This document shows positions 23,167 to 35,217 of a stretch of 64,000 bases of DNA, piece by piece. The stretch is taken from positions 92,478,501-92,542,500 of the forward strand of contig CM056743.1 of NCBI GenBank assembly GCA_029851415.1, given 5' to 3'. This DNA comes from Eretmocerus hayati. Lineage: Eukaryota > Arthropoda > Insecta > Hymenoptera > Aphelinidae. A program made the position numbers and the translations under genes. Each line of letters begins with the position of its first letter. The first letter of the stretch is position 1. The notes under the pieces were generated by a model. The model saw only the letters and a list, made by a program, of their open reading frames with translations, was not told the origin of the DNA and made no database searches.

Positions 23167-23470
23167 CCACACGGAAGAAACAAAACGAGGTATTATCGTA
23201 GCGTCTCTCTTTAGTCATGCGAGCTAGGAGAAATGAGAGGCGCTAAGGAATACATATGTGCATAAGAGAAGAGAGGGGCGCCACGAGTTTTACTCTGGTG
23301 CGAAATGAATCACGAAGTCAACGCGATCAAGTCTTGACTGCTCGGATTTTTTCCGGGCGGCAAGAAATCATCGTGCGGGTGAACGAAATGAATGCGAGGG
23401 GAGTCGATATCGTGTACGCTCGGCAAATCTCGTGTCCTCGCATACTTCTGGCGAGCGTCCGGCGTTATCG
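23167..23470 (+). repeat. Inverted repeat pair, left copy
   Basis: The stretch starting ACGGAAGAAACAAAACGAGG, with TATTATCGTAGCGTCTCTCTT and later GGATTTTTTCCGGGCGGC, is matched on the opposite strand at 26350-26610. Similarity is high for the first 100 bp and then weaker. The pair brackets the 23.5-26.3 kb segment. Confidence 0.8.
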
Positions 23471-24879
23471 CGTATACACGTTCTCCCCCTTTGTAGCACG
23501 TATAAACAAATGTGTTGAGCCACCGTAGATCCCGCATGGATGATTCTATTCGTTTATTGATGCTTTTTCCAAAAAGAATCATTTAGCACCGATACACGAG
23601 TGGTCCAATGAGTGTACCTGGCAAGAAGTGTTCGGAAACGAACTACGGGTGGATAACGCTACATTTTGACCAAATTTAGCACCATATTGAATAAACTATT
23701 ATTACATTAGAGTATTTACAGCGTTTGGGATTTTAATGAATGGAAAACAGGGGAAATAACAATGGAAAAACGTACCAAAGTTACTCCATTCTGGGTAAGA
23801 AGCATGAGGATAGGGTAACTTCAGTACACCTCTGTATGATAGATCTTCCCAACTCATCTTGGTCGATCGATGGTCTATGAGGTTCTAAAATGTTTAAAAC
23901 AGCTTAAATTGAGACTTCTGAACGATTAAAATTGATTGAATTGCATGGTGGTGGGTAGAATTCAAATATTTTGTAATGGTACCGTCAACCGAGGTAACTT
24001 TGGAACAACCCATGAAAGAGTGGTTATCACGCACAGTTGGCTAGGCAGATGATCCTGAGACTTTGATACCAATTTCTCCTACTTCGGGCACGCATAAACA
24101 ATGTTTCGCATTAACGCGAGGGCCTCCAACAGCTATTCATCCGTTTATAAGCTCACTTCTCCAAAAGTATGTTTTCGACCCGACAAACAGTCTCTCGGAA
24201 AAAGTGGTGTGGTTCCGACTTTAGGAGGTCGAATTCAAGGTAGCTGAGCTAGATTTCACTTGCCTGTACACATATCTGGACTAATCCATTGTTACATTGG
24301 AGTATCCGTAGCTAGTTTCAATTTTGTAGGGTAAAAACTGCCAAGTACGTATTTTTTCCAGAAACTGGGGTAACTTTGGAACACTTGTCCATGTACTCTC
24401 AATTATTCCCCAAGATCTACTATATCATCATCAAATCCTACTTACTTGAGTAGCCGTTGATGAGGGCTTCAGAATGAGCCAAAGAACGTCTCATTTCGAC
24501 CCACGAAAGCCGAGTTATGGCAGTTTTTGTCAGAAACCGACTGTGAAGGTATTTTCCTCTTCGAGACTTAGCCTCGACGCGGGCAGTGAGGTATACTGAA
24601 GGCGTCTATGCTCGATTATAGAAGTTAAATTCAACCAAATGGACTTTTACAATAGGTCAAAGGAAAGCTAAGACATTTAGCTTTCGATTACTCATGGTGA
24701 AAATCGATTGCGTGACCTAGTTCATGAATTAATTGACGAATGAATAATGATAACAATTTCCGTTCCAAAGTTACCCCAGTCCGTGTCTAACTTTGGAACA
24801 CGACTTTCAGCGCTCATTGCTCCATCCAGAGATGTCCAAATGGACCTTATAAACACCGTAATCGAAAGCGATTGACCAC

Positions 24880-25758
24880 CTCTCTTAACTTCTCCGAGTG
24901 AGATTTTACACTCGGATTCCGAGTGAAAGTCAATTTCACTCGGTAAAGAGTCAGATATCAAAAAAATAAAAAATTTCACTCCGAAGTTCGAGTCAAATTT
25001 CACTCGGATGCAAGAGTGAGACGCTCAAATCAAATTTTAGGTTATGTTTTACCGCACGTTTGTTATTGATGGATCAATGCGTAGCTCACAAAGAGAAAAA
25101 TAGTAGATTTCCTACAATATTCCTTGAAAAACTGAGCTAAGTAATGTCAATATCCCTCTTCAATAAGTTTTATGAATGCATGTACAGATCAATATTATAT
25201 CATATGACGTATAAATTGATTAACCCTATTAATATAGAAGCAATGCCCTGTTACCGGGGAAATGTAGGTTTCACTTTTGTTATGTCTTCACCCGAAACCA
25301 TTGCTAGTTTTTATATTTTCATTCCCACTTACGACACGTATAAAGTCACGCGGTGCATCATTCCCATGAGAAGGTGCTATGGAACACCTATGTCAACAGC
25401 AGCAGTAGCCCAGTCGAGAAGCAGTCCAACTTACAATCAAGCAAACCGTGTTCGATTCCCCGCACTTCCCAAATTACAAAAATATTGAAGTGACCATGCC
25501 ACTACAGGCGGAATCGATTTTTTTCTTTTTTTCTAACCTTCGGATGATTAATAATAATTTATTAATTTTATAGCCCGCAACGTATTGATTAGACGAAAAT
25601 ATTCAGTTTCAGCTAAATAACACTTGGATTCACTCGGATTCCCCGAGTGAAAAATCTCACTCTTTTTTCTGAGTGAAACTCACTCGGTACCGAGTTGACA
25701 CGATTTCACTCCGAACTCCGAGTCAGAACTCACTCTTTCCGAGTGAGAGTTAAGAGAG
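24880..25758. mobile_element. Nested TIR element with ACTCGG repeats
   Basis: CTCTCTTAACT at 24880 is inverted at 25748-25758. Both ends carry many copies of CACTCGGA / TCCGAGTGA over about 130 bp (24890-25020 and 25630-25750). The interior is A+T-rich without a gene but holds a tRNA-like promoter. It lies within the 23978-25862 element. Confidence 0.65.
25406..25459 (+). promoter_or_regulatory. tRNA-like Pol III split promoter (SINE relic?)
   Basis: TAGCCCAGTCGAG (25406-25418) fits the A box, and GTTCGATTCC (25450-25459) fits the B box of RNA polymerase III genes, with about 31 bp between them, as in tRNA genes. The surrounding sequence does not fold into a full cloverleaf because acceptor-stem pairing is absent. 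It may be a SINE head or a decayed tRNA copy. Confidence 0.35.
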
Positions 25759-26349
25759 ACAGATACAATGCACTTCTGATGTAAGACGTACACAATTTTA
25801 GCGAGGTTTAAGGAAAAAGAATGCGATTTTTTTGTTCCAAAGTTACCCCGGTTGACGGTACCAAAATTGCCCGCCCGGGGTTTATTTTTGGTACACTTAC
25901 GAACCTGCTTACAGCTCCTGCTTAGACACATCAAATAGAACTTTGTAGCCCGTCAATCCAAAGCTGAGACTGCAAGCTTTAGATTGATCACTAATAGAAG
26001 TTGGTTTTCTCAATGTATGTTGAAATGCCGAGCCAAACAAAATAAAAAGTAACAAAATTGTACCAAAATTACCCAATTTCATGGGTATCGCAGTCCCGTG
26101 GATGAACAATGATTCATTTTTGCCGAATTCAATTGTAGTGAGTGAATGATATGATGTGAGCAGAATCATTATACGATGGCAAGGCGGGTTGAGATATACT
26201 CTCATCCGTGTTTCACGGGTCGAATTATAGAGAAAAATCACCATTTTATTATTAACTATACGTGAATATTTCAATGAATACAAGAGTACTCTAGTATTCG
26301 TTGAAACCTTCACGACACATATTGTATGTATCTTAACGAATTGGTGCAT

Positions 26350-26610
26350 TATAAGAGTATACGACAGGCGCGGTGCGAGATACGCGTCACTCGAATGATT
26401 GCACGAACAGTTCGCCGGCCAGCGAGGCTACGTTCTCGCCGCTCGGAAAAAATCCGGGCAGCTAAAACATAATCGCGTTCGTCAAGCTGGATACGTATTG
26501 CCCCTCTCTTCTCTTGTGCACATATATATTCCCCAGCGCCTCTCATTTTTCCTGGCGCGCATGACTGAAGAGAGACGCTACGATAATACCTCGTTTTGTT
26601 TCTTCCGTGC
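26350..26610 (-). repeat. Inverted repeat pair, right copy
   Basis: Inverted partner of 23167-23470. On the plus strand it ends ACCTCGTTTTGTTTCTTCCGT. A 20-base G run lies just beyond, at 26652-26671. Confidence 0.8.
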
Positions 26611-27278
26611 ACTGTTCTGCCGAAGTCTTGCCGAAAGCGGATGAAAGGCGCGGGGGGGGGGGGGGGGGGGGTGGAGGAGAAAATTTGCGTTCGCTCATGC
26701 AACCGTTCCTGTATCAATACGCTCGGCTTCCGTTCCAAATGATGTTTACTCATATTGATTACGTCTGATGTCTTATATCATAATTGAAATATATTCCGTT
26801 TAGTTTCGTTTATCATGAACATAATCCATATCAATTTCGTTTAGTTCCGTTTATCATAATCATAATCGAAATTACTTTCGTTTAGTTTCCTCCCCTCAAA
26901 CGAAATAGTTTCGTTTGATTTCGTTTGGTTTTCTGACGAAACATATCGATTATGTTTCGTTTCGTTTATTGTAACCGTAATTATGCATGATTAACGTTTT
27001 GTTTCGTTTCTCTCTCCGACATTTTTGTTGGGATTCGTTAAGTTTCTAGCTCAACCATAATTCGTTTTTGTTTAGTTTCGTTTCTCATAAACGGAATGAA
27101 AAACGTAATTCAAATCAAATTATTAAGTTTAGTTTCGTTTATGGAAAAAACTAAACTAAATTCTGGAATTTTGATTATGGTTATTGAAAAACGAAACGAA
27201 ACTAAACATTATTGAAATTTCTCCGAAATAAACGAAACGAAAGGAAACATAAGTTTCGTTACAAACCCTGGTCTGGTA

Positions 27279-27722
27279 GACTTGCTACGCCTTTATTCGG
27301 CTGTTAAAATCCAAAAGTAATTCTCCTCCCAATACAGAGAGTAAAAGAAAGAAAAACCTGCCATCGACTTGTGTTGGCGCTTACGGAGCTTGGTATATCT
27401 ATATACGCATCGCGCGATCTTATATTCACGCGTGAGGTACTTGACTCTAATTTTTGCCGGCTAAGCTTGGCCTTGGCGCGCTTTCTATCGATTTCATGTC
27501 TCTCAAATTTTTACATAGATTCAAAAAATTCTAACGATTTCAACTGAAAATTGACTACTTTACTCATTTTAAAATATTTTGGCTCGATTTTGGGGTGGAT
27601 TTTTAATTACTGCACTCTTTTTCATTTCTTGTAACGCTTTTTCCGGATGAAATTGAGCTATTGCTCCAAATTTTGCGCGCGAAACGCGTTCCTTAAAATT
27701 TCAGAGTACAATAATTAATTAA
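27279..27722 (-). other. Gypsy leader, part nearest the primer site
   Basis: Non-coding sequence between the primer-binding site and the hAT-like insertion. It is A+T-rich apart from a GCGCGCGAAACGCG stretch near 27675, and no open frame is seen. Confidence 0.55.
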
Positions 27723-27735
27723 ACGTTGGGCGCCA
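27723..27735 (-). other. Gypsy primer-binding site (tRNA-Lys type)
   Basis: Read on the minus strand, one base after the 5' LTR is TGGCGCCCAACGT, complementary to the 3' end of the lysine tRNA used by several insect gypsy-group elements. This confirms the orientation of the element and the border of the LTR. Confidence 0.85.
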
Positions 27736-27736
27736 A

Positions 27737-28463
27737 TGCGATAGGGTAACGAGCCTTTGAGTAATTACCCATATCTGCTTCATCTCAACCTAAGGGGATG
27801 AGGAATCTTAGGAAGATGGGTTCAATCTATTTATATATAAGTATAACTAATAAATAACTTTTACTCGGACGCTAGATTTTATATTGGGCTGTGGGTCACC
27901 TTTCGCGTGACCTTCGATTATTTATTATAAACAGAAGGAATAGAAATCATACATAACGATACAAATATCTCGCTTCATATGCTAGGATATAATACTAGCT
28001 ACTTACTCTTACTTTAGTCGCGTGGGAGAGATTTCGAACGCACGAGAGAGAGACTCACCATACATACGCTCTCCGCATAACCCGGGCCGGCGCCTCGCAT
28101 CCGGGCCGACATATCCCAGACGGCTATCGCAAACACCGCATCCTGGGCTCAGACCGGATGGCTACACGGCTACTCCTCGGCGATGTTGCACTCCTTCACT
28201 CACGCGCGTGGCCGACGGCCGGGGCCAGGGTCGAGGCACACACACACTCGCACATCGCGCGCGCGGATATTTTCCCGTCGGATCGTCGCGACCGCACGCA
28301 GTGATGGCTCGCGCCAACGACGACGACAACGGTGACGACGCCGATGATGACAGCTGATGATCTCTTTTCTCTCTCTCTCTCTCTCGCGCCTCTCTCGCTC
28401 TATACTTCCCTAACTTTTGTCTGCTCATTAGCTCTATCGCGTGTGGCGGTTTACCTCGTCACA
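27737..28463 (-). repeat. Gypsy 5' LTR
   Basis: 727 bp, TG...CA ends, adjacent to the primer-binding site. It lacks the 12-bp segment present in the other LTR and has a longer CT microsatellite (about 28369-28386). It would carry the promoter for gag-pol on the minus strand. Confidence 0.93.
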
Positions 28464-29310
28464 ACCTTTCCGAAACTTTTCCGTGCCAAGTGTCCGAAAA
28501 CTTTTGAAAAACTCTCTGAAGCCTTTCAAAAGCCTTTCGGTGAAAGTTTCGATGGAATTTTTAGATCCTTTGAGGGAAAATTTTGATGGAAGCTTCCAGA
28601 AAGCTTTCAGGAGCCTCTCAGCGCAAGGACCATCAGAATTTTTTATATCTTTGCAGAGAAACTTTCGATGAAAGCTTCTAGAAAGGTTTCCTGAAACCTT
28701 TCCGAAACTTTTCCGTGCCAAGTGTCCGAAAACTTTCGAAAAACTCTCTGAAGCCTTTCAAAAGCCTTTCGGTGGAAGTTTCGATGGAACTTTTAGATCC
28801 TTTGAGGGAAAATTTTGATGGAAGCTTCCAGAAAGCTTTTAGGAGCCTTCCAGTGCAGGGACCATCAGAAATTTTTATATCTTTGCAGGGAAACTTTCGA
28901 TGAAAGCTTTCAGAAAGGTTTCCTGAAACCTTTCCGAAACTTTCCCGTGCCCAGTGTCCGAAAACTTTTGAAAAACTCTCTGAAGCCTTTCAAAAGTCTT
29001 TCGGTGAAAGTTTTGATGGAACTTTTAGATCCTTTGAGGGATAATTTTGATAAAAGCTTCCAGAAAGCTTTCAGGAGCCTTTCAGCGCGAAGACCATCAG
29101 AATTTTCAGATCTTTGCAGAGAAACTTCCGATGAAAGCTTTCAGAAAGGTTTACTGAAACCTTTCCGGAACTTTCCCGTATCAAGTGTCCAAAAACTGTT
29201 TGAAAAACTCTCTGAAACCTTCCAGAAGCCTGTCGGTGAGAGTTGGAATGTAACTTCCTCATCTCTACAGGGAAAATTTCGATGAAAGCTGTCAGAAAGT
29301 TCCGAAAACA
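28464..29310. repeat. 233-bp minisatellite array
   Basis: About 3.6 copies of a unit of roughly 233 bp, with GAAACCTTTCCGAAACTTTTC recurring near 28461, 28695, 28927 and 29157. Each unit also has the text CCATCAGAATTTTT and GATCCTTTGAGGGAAAATTT. The first copy is cut by gypsy; its other part is at 6506-6740. Open frames on both strands here (up to 156 codons) are by-products of the repeat. Confidence 0.9.
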
Positions 29311-31439
29311 TTTCACAAAACTTTGCCCTGCCTAATAGTGTCCGAGAACTTTTCGAAAAACTTTCTGAAACCTTTCAGAAGCCTTCCGGTAGAAGTTCCA
29401 ATGGAACTTCCAAATGCTCACAGAACAAATTCCGGTCAAAGCGTCCAGAAACTTTCATCAGGCAGTCTGTATAGGGTCAAGTCTGGTCATGTTTGGGGAA
29501 GTCGGCCATCTTGATGGTTTGTTGACTATCCCCAGTTCCCTCGTGCAAGAGTGAATTTTGCATTAATCATTTGGTTCGAAGTCAATTCTGCAAATTATCG
29601 AGTGCTGAGAATGTCGGTTCTCTTGATTGATGCCTGCTTGCCGATTCGTAGTGGAAATCTATTTGTGCAAATCGAGAACATTCTTGTGTATTCCACATGT
29701 CTTCTGATTTTTCCTGTTACTCACTTCCTGGTATAGTGTCCTCATCGCGATGAGGAAAAAATAATCTCTGAACTCTGTTTTCCCCATAGACTTATAGAAG
29801 TGGTTTCCTCGATAGATTTGTAGAGCTGTGGGATTTGCGGATCAGATGAGTATATCTCTGTCTACTAACCTTTTTTATGCTCGAGTTTTGAGCAAAGAGC
29901 AAGACCCTTTGTGTTGAAGAGAACATATATTCTTATGAAAATTGGTGCCAGCATATGTATTGTAGATGGACTCTACCACTTGATGATAGTGCAATTATAC
30001 ACCTTGTCATACACAATATTTACAAAGCTTCCTGGAGTCTTCAGTGATGGTTCCAGGATTCTGTGGAGGTAAGCCTCATAGTACACTTTTCCTATTCAAC
30101 ACAACTGATAAGCGTGGTTTTTTATTCCATTCTTGGATGCTCTGTTATCATCATCGAATGAATGACAGTGCTTTTCACAAATTGTCATTGCAGAATATTC
30201 TCAAGTCTTTCATCACAGCACAAACTCACAGTAGTCAAGATCAATTTATCTTGACTACTGTGATCTTGTGCAATACCTATTAACTCAGGCTGTATTCAAA
30301 GTCCTTTCTTGATGACTTTATTGGCTAACCGATCCTATATGAAAACAGTGGAAATATCAAAGACCGTTAGGAAGCTTGGAGGAGTTCCGCTACCAGACTG
30401 GAGTCACAATAAGAAGTATTCTTACCATATGTTAGGTCAGTTATTTTGAAGATACAATTCTTTGGGAAGAAATGAAGTCAAGTTTGGGGATTATGCTTCT
30501 GTGTTTTGGGCTTTCTCACGCCATGAACAGTCAACATATCCGAAAAGATACTCTCAAGGATAATTAAATATGTAAAAATTCCTCATTAGCCAAATCTATA
30601 TGACACTTCGCCGTAAAATCTGAACTAGTTCCTTACCCCAATTCTGAAGTCTAATCCAGTTAGGATATACTACCCATTCAACGTCAATTCTCGATTTTGC
30701 TCCCTCAGAGCTAATCTTATCAAATCCGTTATAAGGAAAGTTGATATTATAACTGAATGGGAACAACAACTACTCAAGCTACTATAAGGGGAGTGAACAG
30801 ATTCTAACTACGCTAGTAATGATTTTATTACCATATCCCATTTTCTTTCGAGAAGGGGAATACTAAAAACTATCCAGTTTTTTTTACTCAGTCCCCACAA
30901 TTAGAAGAATGAATTGGGTCTGAACTTCAGACGAACACAACGGATGTACAATACATTGTCAGTTTGACCAACATGGCTGTTTTTTTGCTGTGAACAAAAT
31001 CAATTGATATCCGCCAGCTCTTTTCTCAGATTCGCCATGAGCGGATACTTCTAACTTTGAGATATCTTTAGTTCTGGTTCTAGAGGGAACTGCATTGGAT
31101 CTCTATCATTGAACTGTTCGTAAGAGAATTCAGGAGATTATAACTCGACAGTGAAAGATCCCACAAAATTTCTGAGGAATCTAGATGCAACATACTCAGG
31201 ATTTTTTCTGAAATATTTCAGAAATATTACCATGAATTTTTCATGGAAGACTCCAGGAACATTTCCAGCTGCGGACATAACTATATGATAGGAAGGTTTC
31301 AGTAGAATCTTCCAGAGATCTTTCACTGAATGGTTTCTGGGAGATCTCCGTAAGATTTTTAGGGATCTGTCCATGAAAGCTTCAAGAAAAATTCCTGGCC
31401 GAGGACACAACTATATTCCAGAAATATTTCAGTGTGATA
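29311..31439. other. TA-element interior, no gene seen
   Basis: About 2.1 kb without a convincing open frame. Features seen are a perfect 15-bp stem hairpin with 6-base loop at 30227-30262 (CACAGTAGTCAAGAT and its complement) and, at 31190-31430, decayed units resembling the minisatellites (CTTCCAGA/TTTCAGAAATA). If the element once carried a transposase, it is not visible here. Confidence 0.45.
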
Positions 31440-31553
31440 TTTTTTTTTCTTCATTTAAATTTCTGAAATCTCTATTGAGATTCATCAGCTACACATAATC
31501 ATATAATATCTACAAAAAAAAACAAACAAATCCATATTCCTTATATTATCCAA

Positions 31554-32641
31554 TCATGAACGTAATTCGTAGTCATTGAAAAATTCAACAATAAACTTAA
31601 ATGCAGCTATGTTGGGTTCTGCAAGTAAACTGGAAGTTTTCATCGGAAGCTGTAACTTAATTTCACGTAGTGATTTGATGAGTTTCACTCTCTGCTCCTC
31701 TAATAGTGGACATTGCCAAATAACATGATCTAAATTTTCATCGTATTCATCACATGCACATTTTGGGCTCCTGACTACCCTTACTCTGGCTAGAGAGGCT
31801 GCCAGACCATAATGGTTTGACCTACATCTATTGATCGTTACAATAAGCTCGCGGGAAAGTTTCTTTTTATGAAACCATAGCTCCGTAGAATCTTCAAAGT
31901 AATTCTCAAAATAATCCTCACCGGTTTCCAGACTCATTGCTATCAGGTCAGAGATAGAGTCAGTTTTCATTTTGATTTTGAAATATTGACGGTAGTCCGT
32001 GAAAGGAATGTATAGTGAGGGGTTGGTTTCTCTCATACTCGCCTCTTTGGCTGCTATATCCGCCATTCCATTACCCATTATGCCTTGATGAGACGGTGTC
32101 CAAAAGAATTTCAAGCTCGAACTGTCACTTTTGATTGATATATATTCCAGATACTTCCTTTTAATCTCTAAAATATACGGATTGAGGCAAACATCGATTG
32201 CGATTCTACTCAGACATTCTAGAACGCTCAAGGAATCTGAGAACATTCTAATGTTTTGATTAGATTTTTCAAGTACCAAATCCATAGCTTCGTTGATAGC
32301 CACACATTTCGCTGTGAAAATCGAACAGTGTTCGTTCCAACTTTCCATAGATGTGATTTCTAACGAGGGACAAACGTACGCTGAACCAACCGAGTTCGAT
32401 TCACCCCTTTTACTTCCATCGGTCCAAATATCAAGGGTGATATTTGGAAAGATGGTCGCATCATTCGGACTTGGTACTCCTACTTCCGTTATTACCCTAT
32501 CGTAAAGAATAGGGGTGAGTAGGACTTTGGAATCGTATTTGAAAATATTGTATGAGTCATTTCTGATGAAAGGTGACGGATTTGCTATCTGCTCATCAAT
32601 ACACTTTTCAAATAATCTCAAGCGCTTGAACGCCCGCCTCT
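31554..32641 (-). pseudogene. LINE ORF2: RNase H and C-terminal zinc region
   Basis: The piece begins in the linker after reverse transcriptase and contains DIWTDGSKRGESNSVGSAYV, IRMFSDSLSVLECL and WTPSHQGIMGNGMADIAAKE, with the catalytic Asp residues of RNase H. The C terminus has CACDEYDENLDHVIWQC, a C-rich motif typical of this LINE group. RNase H removes RNA from RNA-DNA hybrids during copying. It is in the same frame as the RT pieces, separated by stops near 32800 and 32670. Confidence 0.85.
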
Positions 32642-34202
32642 CAAGAATATTTTCATAGTACTCTCACATTTTTATCGTGACTGGTAGACTTTCTATACTC
32701 AGTATCTTTGAGAGGTATGAGTTGCAAAGAAATTTTACTCTAGATTCGATTGAGGGGAGTTTAGATTCACCAAGAAGAATGTCGATTGGCGTCGAAATGC
32801 GTTAGCCGAGGGCTAGTCTTATAGCAGTATTTTGTATCCGCTCTAATTTCTTGACACTGCCTTTCCTTGTAGGAAAAAATACAAATGAACCGTACTCGAT
32901 CTTTGACCCGATGAGACTTTTGTACAAAATCAGTAGAGTGCTTGAGTCAGCACCCCACCAAATACCTCGCAAATATTTGACAACACTCAAGGCTCTAGCG
33001 CATTTGCTTTGTACACCGGCTATTCGAGAAGCGAAGGATAAATTAGAATCGAAGATGACGCCAAGAAACTTAACTTCTTCACAGGATTCTATTTTCAAAT
33101 TTGTTTTTAACTCAATTTCCGTCTGGCCGGGTAGAATACCACAAATATTGAAGTTGACAAAAATAGTTTTGTGTGAGGCAAGTTCAAGGCCGAGACCATT
33201 TAGGTTTTCTTCAACGATTCTATAGGCTCTCTCAAGGTCGTCTTAATCAGACACTGATGCCACGTCGTCTGCGAATTGAATATCTGTGACTGTTTTTGGG
33301 ATTCGAGTATGGATCAGGTAGACGTAGATAGTGTATAATAGGGGGCTGAGTACTCCTCCCTGAGGAACACCTTTAAAACTCAGTGAGTATGTCTCGCTTA
33401 AGTCAGTGAAAATTTTTTCATTGGTAGGTGAGAAATTTGACAAGTATCACAATTTTGATCGAGCACCCGATTTGAGCTAGCTTTTGCAACAGAATGTCAA
33501 TCTTCACATGACCAAAGGCTCCCATAACATCTAAAAATATAGCCGATTCTTCAACTTCTCTTGTGGGTTCAAGAGTAGATTGAACAGATTATTCGTGCAC
33601 GAACGGCCTTTACGAAAGCCATTCTGAGTCTTTGGTAGTATATTTTGGGTCTCAAGCCAGTACATGAACTTATTTTTTACAATAGTCTCAAAAAGTTTAC
33701 AGAGAGATGAGGTCAGGGTAATGGACCTCTGACCTTTTCCATCTGGTTTTGGGACAAAGTGGACGTAAGAGTTTAACCATTCTTCTGGAAAATCTGATCC
33801 ACTGTACATCTCATTGAATATGTCTAGTAGTAATGAGTAGTATTTAATCGGGAGTGATTTCAGTAACTCATAGTCAACGCCATCCATACCAGGGACTGAT
33901 TTTGTGTTACGAGAGGATAAAGTGAGATTGAATTCTGCGTATGTGAACTCAGCATCTAGAAATTCATTGTCCTGACAATCCGGAATGAAATCCGGGTTAG
34001 TCGGTACCCATGGAGGACATATTTTGCTGAGGGCGGCAAGTTTGCTTTCATTCTGCAAGTTTTCAGTAACATTGTGGTTCGCCATAAGATATTTGTTTTT
34101 TAGAATTCTTGCCGTATTCCAAACATACTTTATGCTAGTGTTCATATTTACAGATTCAGCCAATTGCCCAAAATTGGCTCTACGTTTTTCTCTGGAGATT
34201 TA
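32642..34202 (-). pseudogene. LINE ORF2: reverse transcriptase
   Basis: Pieces at 33531-34163, 33243-33443 and 32802-33098 form the polymerase. Seen are KSVPGMDGVDYELLKSLP, FVPKPDGKGQRSITLTSSL, QNGFRKGRSCTNNL, FKGVPQGGVLSPLLY and the catalytic FADD in DIQFADDVASVSD. Between 33560 and 33444 the reading moves to another frame, where FLDVMGAFGHV holds the first catalytic Asp; the usual AFD has become AFG. Stops at about 34200, 33241-33243 and 32800 also interrupt the frame. Confidence 0.87.
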
Positions 34203-35189
34203 ACGACGCAGAGCTCCAAGTCTGTTATATTCAATTAGCTCATGAAGGTAACCTGAATCATCCCATATTTTAAAAGCTGATTCTCTCTGGTCAATAATTG
34301 ATTGGCATTCAGCATCACACCAAGAGACGGGATTTCTATGCTTTTGGTTACTGACTCTCTTTTTCTCAGGAGTATTCATTGAGATTGCATTGGATACGAC
34401 ATTCATAAAAAGCTCATATTTGTGACTAGGTCTGAGTGAATTGTAATCTGATGTAAAAAATTGCAAAAAATTTTTTTCTAGATTGATTATAGCCCTTTCC
34501 CAATTAGTTCGAAGTGACGAGATTTTGAGAGTTTTTCTTCTATAAAGAGATCTACTTAAATTAATATTGATATAGATAGGACAGTGGTCCGAGCCCCAGC
34601 TCTCTTTCTGAACTTGACACTCTACATTTTCAGAGGAATTTTGACTCGAAAGAACCAGATCTATGTTAGATCTTGTTCTACCTATATAAGTTCTACCTAT
34701 GCGTGTGATCGTATCTGGATTATGGATGAAGAAATTTTGACTTTCTATACATTCAAGAAAAATGGATCCATTCAAATCGGTCTTTCCACAATTCCAATCT
34801 ATGTGATGCGCATTAAAGTCGTCTACGAGAATTTTGTGGTAATTTTTATCGAAATTAGACAAAATGGTTCCCCATTGAGTCTCTCTCAAAGTGACACTTG
34901 GAGCTCGGTAACATGCAAAAATGCTGGAGGAGGGATTGATGCTCTTAATGTGGATGCCTAATAATTTCACAGTTGAGTGTGGTGTAACTATGTTTTCAAT
35001 TTTTTTGAAGGCTAAACTTTTACGTATTAAAAACATAATCCCTCCTCCAGATGTGTGTGTTCTGTCCTTACGTACGCAGAAAAAACCAGGTATGCCGATG
35101 TCTTCAGTTTCTGGAGTAAGCCAAGTTCCAACGCAAACAAAGATGTCGACGTCTCGGAGGACTCGCGCAAGCTCGTTCTTTCTATTCAA
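34200..35189 (-). pseudogene. LINE ORF2: AP endonuclease
   Basis: The N-terminal endonuclease nicks target DNA to start reverse transcription. The frame has the family pattern: VGTWLTPETEDIGIPGF, GGGIMFLIRKS, DFNAHHIDWNC, then RSNIDLVLSS and WGSDHCPIYI, with the catalytic SDH. It runs 329 codons without a break until TAA at 34200-34202, after which the same frame continues into RT. Confidence 0.88.
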
Positions 35190-35217
35190 AAAACTCCTCG
35201 CATATCAGTACAGCATC

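Larger units (their letters stand above)
23978..25862. mobile_element. MITE-like TIR element
   Basis: GGTACCGTCAACCGAGGTAA (to 24008) is inverted at 25832-25862 with one mismatch over 31 bases. Inside, the motif GGTAACTTTGGAACA recurs in both orientations near 24370, 24755 and 24790. Related motifs outside, near 23813 and 26062, suggest that the true ends could be wider. No coding capacity is seen, and I could not define a target duplication. Confidence 0.65.
19634..27270. mobile_element. hAT-like non-autonomous element, 7.6 kb
   Basis: Ends CAGGGTTTGTAAC are inverted (27258-27270 reads GTTACAAACCCTG) and flanked by a perfect 8-bp duplication GTCTGGTA (19626-19633, 27271-27278). About 500 bp at each end consist of irregular GTTTCGTTT / AAACGAAAC repeats. 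The interior has no transposase; it holds a 218-bp tandem duplication, an inverted pair of about 0.25 kb and nested TIR elements. It is most likely a large non-autonomous hAT that gained other insertions, located in the gypsy leader. Confidence 0.88.
6741..28463 (-). mobile_element. Ty3/gypsy LTR retrotransposon (interrupted three times)
   Basis: Two LTRs with TG...CA ends (6741-7473 and 27737-28463) are flanked by a 4-bp duplication ACCT (6737-6740, 28464-28467). The element reads on the minus strand: 5' LTR, tRNA-Lys-type primer site, leader, gag, protease, reverse transcriptase, RNase H, integrase, an extra ORF, polypurine tract, 3' LTR. The order RT-RNase H-integrase places it in Ty3/gypsy (Metaviridae). 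Three later insertions (12176-14181, 17409-19190, 19634-27270) account for 11.4 kb; the original was about 10.3 kb. Gag has three in-frame stops, pol has frameshifts, stops and a deletion, and the LTRs differ by substitutions and a 12-bp indel. It is an old, dead copy. Confidence 0.93.

Noticed and set aside
28434..29316. Open frames in the 233-bp array on both strands
   Set aside because: They follow the repeat period and change frame between copies; no protein-like content.
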